Source of the DNA: Brienomyrus brachyistius
Lineage: Eukaryota; Chordata; Actinopteri; Osteoglossiformes; Mormyridae
Length of the DNA: 64,000 nt
Assembly: GCF_023856365.1 (NCBI RefSeq)
Contig: NC_064548.1
Coordinates: forward strand, 3,943,001 to 4,007,000
Reading direction: 5' to 3'
This document shows, piece after piece, positions 57,634 through 64,000 of the stretch (its first letter is position 1; each line of letters opens with the position of its first letter). The notes under the pieces are model-generated. The model saw only the letters and a list, made by a program, of their open reading frames with translations, searched no databases and was not told where the DNA came from. Made by a program: the position numbers and the translations under genes.

Positions 57634-57712
57634 TAAAACAGTGTTTGTCAAGCTAGGATGGAACAAAATTGTGGACCGTCTGGGGGTCCCCAAGGATAGG
57701 GTTGAGAAACAC
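57634..57712. mobile_element. Short hAT-like MITE, decayed
   Basis: Starts CAGTGTTTGTCAA and ends GGTTGAGAAACACTG with GGGGGTCCCC inside, matching the family at 26152-26256. Flanks are too eroded for a clear duplication. Confidence 0.6.
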
Positions 57713-57799
57713 TGGCCTAGATCGTATCACAGGCTCAGCATAAGGGATAAGGTTACAACCTGGAGGGGTGCATCACAGGACAGACACACAGACACACAG

Positions 57800-58050
57800 A
57801 CACAGGTTTGTGATTATATCATTCCCCAGTGTCTTTGGGGAAACCTCGAATCCCAACCTGATGCCCTTAACCCCTACCCAGCCCTAACTTTAACCATAAG
57901 CAGACAAACAAAGTACTAGAGTTTTGCCATCTTTGATTGCATTTACAGATCTTTGAGGAGACGTGAAAAATTGTCCCCACTATTTTTTTTAATCACATTG
58001 TGGGGGACATTTGGTCCCCACAATGAAATATAAACATAATCCACACACAC
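57800..58050. repeat. Dispersed fish repeat with GGGGAC/GTCCCC words
   Basis: It contains AAATTGTCCCCACT and GGGGGACATTTGGTCCCCAC, the same words as at 46020-46440. It is probably a copy of the same family. Confidence 0.5.
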
Positions 58051-58059
58051 TGATCTATT

Positions 58060-58190
58060 TAGAGAAACCAAACTGCAGGAAGAAGCCAACATGTCAGGGG
58101 GAGAACATGTAAAGTCCAAACCCAGAAAGCAGAGGTGGGATTCAAACTCACAACATGGGAGGTGTGAAGCGACAGTGCTACTCACCTAGA
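58060..58190 (-). mobile_element. SINE fragment
   Basis: GGGAGAACATG..AA.TCC, AGGTGGGATTCAAACTC and GGTGTGAAGCGACAGTGCTA match the tRNA-side half of the SINE at 32575-32954. The 3' half is missing. Confidence 0.6.
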
Positions 58191-59293
58191 TCTACAAGCA
58201 ACATTGATAATGAAAATAAATAAGACTGATCGGTGCCATTCATCATAGACAAAGGCAGTGCGGCTGAATGGCTGTAATTAGGGTCATTACATCCGGATAA
58301 CATTGTGGCACTTTGTTTACAAACACTGATTAAATGAAGGACCTGGAAAGTATTTCCACCATGAATGTTCAAACATCCTTCTGTGTGTATGTGTTTGATG
58401 GTCTGCACATCATTTTATGTGTGTTGTATGCCTATACCCTGTCCTTATATGTGTCTGTGTGATTAATAAAAATGTTTGACACAAACCCCGAAAGCCAGAT
58501 GCTATAATTTGATGAAAACATGGAGCTTCTTGAAAGTTGAAACGCTTTTTAAACTCATTCTCCATGTGCTCTGTGTGAGAATCAGACTCTGGAGACAAGG
58601 ACCATGATTCTCCACTAATCTTCACCAAGGTAGACATGGTATTTAAACGTCTGAAGTGTATTTTTCAAACTACACTGTCCCACATTGGGCTTGAACCCTT
58701 TAATCACAAGTCCGTGGCCTGTCACACCAGCGCTTACATAACCCAAATAAATCAGCACAGAAATTCACAGCCTCAATAGCTCATGCAGCAGCAAATACCA
58801 AAAGCAAGTTTCAGGTGTGTCCTCGTCAGCAGCCATGCTGCACTGCATCTCACGACAGAGAGTGCTGTGACGTTACCAGGATGTCTTCCTGTGGTGAGCA
58901 GTGGCCACAGTGGGAGAGCACCAGTGCTGGAATAATGTCAGAGGTTTTGGGGGGGTCTCCTGGTGGGCAGTCTGACCATGATGTGAAAGTTTGCTTGAAT
59001 ATTGGACAGGGATCTCCAACCTTATTTACTATGACAGCTACCTCTAGAAAATAATTGGGGGAGAGACTTATAATAAGGGTGGCGACAGTAATAGTTATCA
59101 GCCAAGAGGAGAGGTGGCACCAAATCATTCTCTCTTATAGGGGCTCCTATGAATATTCAATTAGATCACTAATGATTGGTTAGATCTGGTCTGTTGGGTG
59201 GGCACTGTACACCCCCTGCCCTCCCTTAGCCATACCCCTGTGATTGGGCAACCTAAGTCGTGTCACGTGACAGATAACGGTTCTCTCACAAAG

Positions 59294-59959
59294 CAGTGAT
59301 GTGGTTATCCGTTGCTTTTGAGTTATCGTTACTACCGAGTACTCGGCAGTCCAGTATTCGTTATTTAATACTCGTTACCTAATACCCGTTGCTACTTGGG
59401 TTGGCTATGCATACAATGAACGCTGCCATCTATACTGTACCATAGTCCGTAAGCCTACAGCGCTTAGCAGCATCGCGTTAGTGTGGGTAATTTGGCGCAT
59501 GATGCTCTTGCTGGTTGTAAGAACTGCAATCACGATTGCTTTCTCAAAATTGAGAGCCCATTTAAAATATGGCCTAGTGAATAAAGATTATAAGAAAGAA
59601 AAATCTGGATGCTGTCATTTCTATTATGAATATTTATGCAATAGGTCTATTGTAACGGTTACGTAACTATATAGGCTTATCATGCAGTCAGTCAACTCAG
59701 TCAATGTGCTGTCAAGCTGCTATTAGCTATTTATCATACAGTTTTGCACAAAGATCGTGGTTTTGTTAAAGAACATGATCATTTGCACTTTTTCAGATGA
59801 GAGCTAAGTCTCTCGTTAATTAGCTGGCCACTCAGAAAATATCCAGTTATTTCGTTACTGTCAGCAACGAATCCTTGAACGGCTGAATACTCGTAACGAT
59901 TCATTACAGCCTGGTATTCGTTACTTACTTACTCGTTACTACTCAAATCTACACCACTA
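59294..59959. mobile_element. hAT-like non-autonomous transposon
   Basis: The left end CAGTGATGTGGTTATCC and right end (complement) TAGTGGTGTAGATTTGAG form terminal inverted repeats. Both arms carry many ACTCGTTAC and ATTCGTTA words. The flanks TCACAAAG (59286-59293) and TCATAAAG (59960-59967) are an 8-bp target duplication with one mismatch. It carries no transposase frame. Confidence 0.85.
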
Positions 59960-60247
59960 TCATAAAGTATGTGAGAACATGACACCCATGACGGAATCTG
60001 CTGCTGTTCCCTGTTTGTACTGAGTTAATTGTTTACAGTAACAATGTACTGTAACTCGATGGTTTTCAAACCGTGCATCACAACCGCCCAGGGACTTCCA
60101 AATAATAGGAGTGGGCGGGGGGTCATAATATGATTTTCTCAATGTGATAAAGGACTTTTTATTTTTTTTCGGTCAATATTTTTTGCGAATCGCTAGTCTA
60201 GTTGATGCTTATATCCAATACATTATTTTTTACTCCTTTCATAACTA

Positions 60248-60622
60248 CAGTAAAATCCCGTTATAAAGGACTAAAGGGGACCTGGCAAAACAGTCCGTTA
60301 TATCCGGAGTTGCTGTATGCCCAGAACACAACTACAGGACACCATTTACTCATGCCACACCCCAGCAGACACACTTGTGGTATGGATTATTATATTGTAC
60401 ATGTAGTAATCCAACTTTACATGACCAGATGCGTAACTATTAATAATCCCGACTACGTATCTGCGTTGGATATCACTGGCATGGCACGCGCTTGTAGGCG
60501 GAGCCTGCGTGTCCGTTATAGCGAACAAAACTACAGCTAAAAGCGGCCCTGGAAACTAAACTGTTTGTCCGTTATAAGCGAAATTCCGTTATATGCGAGT
60601 CCGCTATAACAGGATTTTACTG
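60248..60622. mobile_element. Tigger/pogo-like MITE
   Basis: A 375-bp element with inverted ends CAGTAAAATCCCGTTATA and TATAACAGGATTTTACTG, flanked by TA on both sides as in Tc1/mariner superfamily insertions. GTCCGTTATA and CCGTTATA words recur inside both ends. No transposase. Confidence 0.87.
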
Positions 60623-60624
60623 TA

Positions 60625-63600
60625 TTCACATCAAAGGCATTTCTTCTCAGTCCTGTAGGAGGCGCAATTTTGTGAACAATTATGTTCAAGTTACAAGTCC
60701 ATGATGTCAACTGCGATTCTTCCAGAGACAAGCTGCAGGCACTATGACTGTGATGATGGGGTAAAAGTGGGCGATAACCAAATTAAGTTTATGGGATTAT
60801 GGCAAGGTGTCAATATTGCAGCTCTTCAGCTGACTTATAATTGGTTTACACTAGTGGTAGTGTCTCACAACACACGCCAGTCCCACCCACTGAGCGTTTC
60901 CAAGCCTGGTTCCTCTCCGGATGCAAAGTGATATCGTTGGTGTTTACAGGGCACTCTTGTTTTACCTAGAGACAGCCCTATAACAAGCCCATTACGAGCC
61001 CTCACTTTATCTAATAAAACAGCCAGCTGCGAATTATCAAGAAGTGATGAACCAAGGCGTAATTAAAGCAATATTAATCTGCTATCGAGGTCTCCGTTGC
61101 GGGTCTTGGAAGTGCCGCCTCCTCGGAGCTGGGCGGCTAATTGCGGGCGCTGCGACGAGCAGAAAGTACTGCTTTCCGTGGAGAATCGCGGTTAATTATG
61201 CATCAAACAACATTATTTATACTCCCGTATGCCTGTTTGTACGTCGATCTCAGCTAGAGACCACGATCCTTTGAGGATATTTACCCTAATTACGCAATAC
61301 GAAAAAAGCGCTTTCCCGCTACAAAACTAAGTGTAATTGTAAATTATCATATATTAACACAATCGTCTATACGATCATTTAGTCACTGAAATCTCACTAA
61401 TCTATATATAAATTTCAGCAGCCGTGATGACTAACACATACCTACAGTACACACATTATACATATATTTGAGAGACAAAAAAAGTATCATTGAAATAATA
61501 TTACTTTTTATCAGTATATCAGCAGAGACATAAGACGTGTTCGTGTTAAATGTGAAATCAAGCTTCCGTTTGTGTGAGGACAGGTATTTGCATGGTTTAA
61601 CTTCATGTGCATTGGCCATTCTGTCTTCTCTGGACTTCTTATGTTTAGCGGATTTTTAAGCAGCAGCAGTATTGTTGCAAGACTTCAATGTAACAGATAA
61701 ATCGCTCTACATTTGCATGTGTAAAAGCTTAACGTAGCTTTATGTACCAAAGCAACAATTTAGGGAAACCATGAATGCATTATATTATTAAATGCACGAA
61801 ATTGTATTCCAAAGTCAAAATTATTAAATTCAAAGCAGTGTTTTAATCTATATAGGAACGCATTATATGAAGACAGCGTTGTAATTGTACCATAACTTAA
61901 ACCATATTTTCACGTAAATTAGTGGCCAGAACTATATCCTTTCACCATATGCATTAAACTGTACCCAAATGGCAAAATGATAAAATTCACGTTAAGCCTC
62001 TTCCTCTCGGTAGAAACGCGTTTAAAAAAATACAAAAAAAATCAATTAACCTAGCTTACCGTATGAACCAGCGACCCAGTACAGCTTTTTAAATGCTGTA
62101 CTGGGAAATTAGAGATTACACAGTGGATCTCTAGCTGTCTAACAATAGTAATTTGTACTATTTCATATTGATCGTTGCATGCATGTTTTTAACTGATGAA
62201 ACATGAAAACAAAACTGTTATTTGTATCTTCTGTTATTGTGGTTTTGTGTCTGTTTGTGTGTGTTGGCGCGCCCGTGTGTTGCAGGCTGTCTAGACCCAT
62301 TTCCCAATTTTATAATTTTGTCTTTGAATTATTTTGTCATACTTTTTAAATGGTCAGTGTTTATTACCAGGAAAGTGTGATATAAATTTGATTTGAAGCA
62401 TGGAGTTGTTTTGGTACTAGCTTTCTCTTCGGAAAGTCCCTGGGTACCGACTGGGGGGTTGTTCTGCAGTGATATCTGATTCGTAAACGAAACATTCTTT
62501 TGAACCGATTTATTTCAGTGAATCGATCGAACCGGTTTTCAGATCTAAAAGAATCGAACTTTTTGTAGATCCACACCTTGAGCAGTTAATATTTGGCAAA
62601 TTAACATATAAAAACACACAACAACCATTTAAAATGTACTTGTGCTTTTCGTACACTCTCCGTGGCCATGTTATTCTCCGTTCCCCTCTACATACCCAAA
62701 ACCCACAGTATAGGCCTATAGCCTTTACGAGCAGCGTTTGTAGTATTCTGTATGTTGTGACTTTGATGTTGGTTTTTATCCTTTAATGAAAGCATTTTAG
62801 ATTATATGTTTGCAAAAAGGTACTCCAGATTTTATCAGGCTTTTGGAGGCTGATTGTTCGTTTATATTTAAAACATTAAAGCTTACATGATTGTTTTTCA
62901 CTTTAATTAGACCAGAAGTGATTTACATTCACAAGACTCTGAGAAGACCAATATTTTAATATACATAAGATTTTAATAAACATGCAGTTTCGATTAAAGT
63001 AATTTAACAAAGTACAGCAGAATGTAGTGCGTCACAACAAAGTCTTTGAATCAAAGGTTCGATTCATTTAAACACAGAGACTGGTAGGATCGGCTCTGTA
63101 AATTGAATCGAACTTTGCATCCCTATTGTTCAGGGAGCATTACTGTAGTTACGACACTCTGGCCATGTAGCTCATTTCCCTGAGGACCTGTGTGGCTGGA
63201 CCAGGCGAAGGGGACGCACGCATAACACCTCACTCAGGCAGATACATGGGTATTTCCACAGTTTCCACAGGCTGGAACTGGACTGGCCGGGGGGGGGGAC
63301 ACCAACCGGAATCCCAAGGCTTTGCGTCATGTGTTGGGTGTGGCAACGTGCTATATCACCTGCTCCCCAACCTCACCTGGTTGTTTTGGGGTATTAAACA
63401 ATGCTAACTGTTTGCACGTTATTAAGGCATTCCCTGTCTGTCACGTTGTGTGTAAATTTGCGTAAGGTTGTAAAAGATATTTCCCATCTGGAATGTGAAC
63501 TGCTAATCTGTTTGGTATTAGATACTGCCATGTTTGTCTCTCACATATAGGGAAGAGGGCCCTTTTCTTTACCAAAGGGCATGGGTGTCGTTAGCGCCGA

Positions 63601-64000
63601 TCACTCTGGGCTTATTTTAAGCCTTGCCTCCAGTATTTTAACCCCGATGCCAATCTTCCTTAAAAACAAAAAAAAGGTCTAGTCCTTTTGTTCTGTTAAA
63701 TTATTTGTTCTCACCCCAGCACCAGCCGGTGGCAGTGCAGCCTGGGCTGTACAGGGCTGCTGAAAAACAATTTGTCTATGGGAGAAATGTGCTACTGTAC
63801 CGGACACACCACTCTCAAATGTGGAAAAAATGTAAGCAAAGTTTTACAATCATTTCAGATTAGTTTTAAGTACGTTTTGATAATTTGGTCTGGATAATGC
63901 AAAATAATATTATGTATGGTAGATCAAGGTATTGCAGTAGGGAAGGAAGACAAGCTCACTTGATGGAGAAAACATCGCTCTTTCATTAATCCTTTTAAAG
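60625..64000. other. HTR2A upstream intron end, no gene seen
   Basis: AT-rich unique sequence with a CpG-richer island near 61080-61215. Short stretches rich in GAATCGA and GAACCG words (62460-62580 and 63045-63125) look like pieces of a dispersed repeat. No exon is recognised. Confidence 0.45.

Larger units (their letters stand above)
55064..59293. other. HTR2A upstream intron, no exon seen
   Basis: No TM1-TM2 coding sequence is visible on the minus strand. It contains a G run (57595-57620), a small MITE, a dispersed repeat and a SINE fragment listed separately. Confidence 0.5.

Noticed and set aside
55064..64000. HTR2A first coding exon (N-terminus, TM1, TM2)
   Set aside because: I looked for the conserved TM1-TM2 sequence on the minus strand and found none; it should lie beyond the window.

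Overview
This is nuclear DNA from a ray-finned fish, most likely a teleost. Genes are split by GT-AG introns, there are long AT-rich introns and vertebrate-type tandem repeats, and there are relics of transposons common in fish (Tc1-like, hAT and Tigger-like MITEs, tRNA-derived SINEs, non-LTR retrotransposons). Three vertebrate genes can be read exon by exon: LRCH1 on the + strand, then ESD and HTR2A on the - strand. The same three genes are neighbours on human chromosome 13q14, so the block is conserved synteny. I cannot name the species.

Region 1 (1 to about 32.2 kb) is the 3' two thirds of LRCH1, a leucine-rich-repeat and calponin-homology protein. The exons run from the last leucine-rich repeats at 1025 through a low-complexity linker to the CH domain (22982-23441). 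There are two alternative ends: 25352-25612 gives a C-terminal membrane anchor, and 28644-28757 gives a soluble tail that completes the CH domain. All exon phases join without a break. The introns hold a non-LTR relic (3.1-5.9 kb) and four minisatellites with units of 33, 41, 60 and 9 bp.

Region 2 (about 29-44 kb) is intergenic DNA with a SINE (32.6-32.9 kb) and a second non-LTR relic (33.3-34.9 kb), followed by ESD (S-formylglutathione hydrolase). The eight coding exons of ESD give exactly 282 residues and all catalytic motifs. Its introns contain a broken Tc1-like transposon with other DNA inserted in it, and a 35-bp GC-rich repeat beside a splice donor.

Region 3 (44-50 kb) is intergenic and holds a near-perfect hairpin repeat at 47.9-48.1 kb. 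Region 4 (50-64 kb) carries the last two coding exons of HTR2A, the serotonin 2A receptor. The exon with the N-terminus, TM1 and TM2 is not here and must lie beyond 64000.

The most striking observation is in HTR2A. The intron after exon 54863-55063 contains about 30 tandem copies of a 37-bp unit. Each unit is the last 25 bases of that exon plus the first 12 bases of the intron, so an exon/intron junction with its 5' splice site has been amplified into a splice-site minisatellite. A parallel case in LRCH1 is a 41-bp array in which most units look like a 3' splice acceptor.

The three genes do not form a pathway. LRCH1 is a cytoskeletal or membrane adaptor, ESD detoxifies formaldehyde adducts, and HTR2A is a Gq-coupled receptor.
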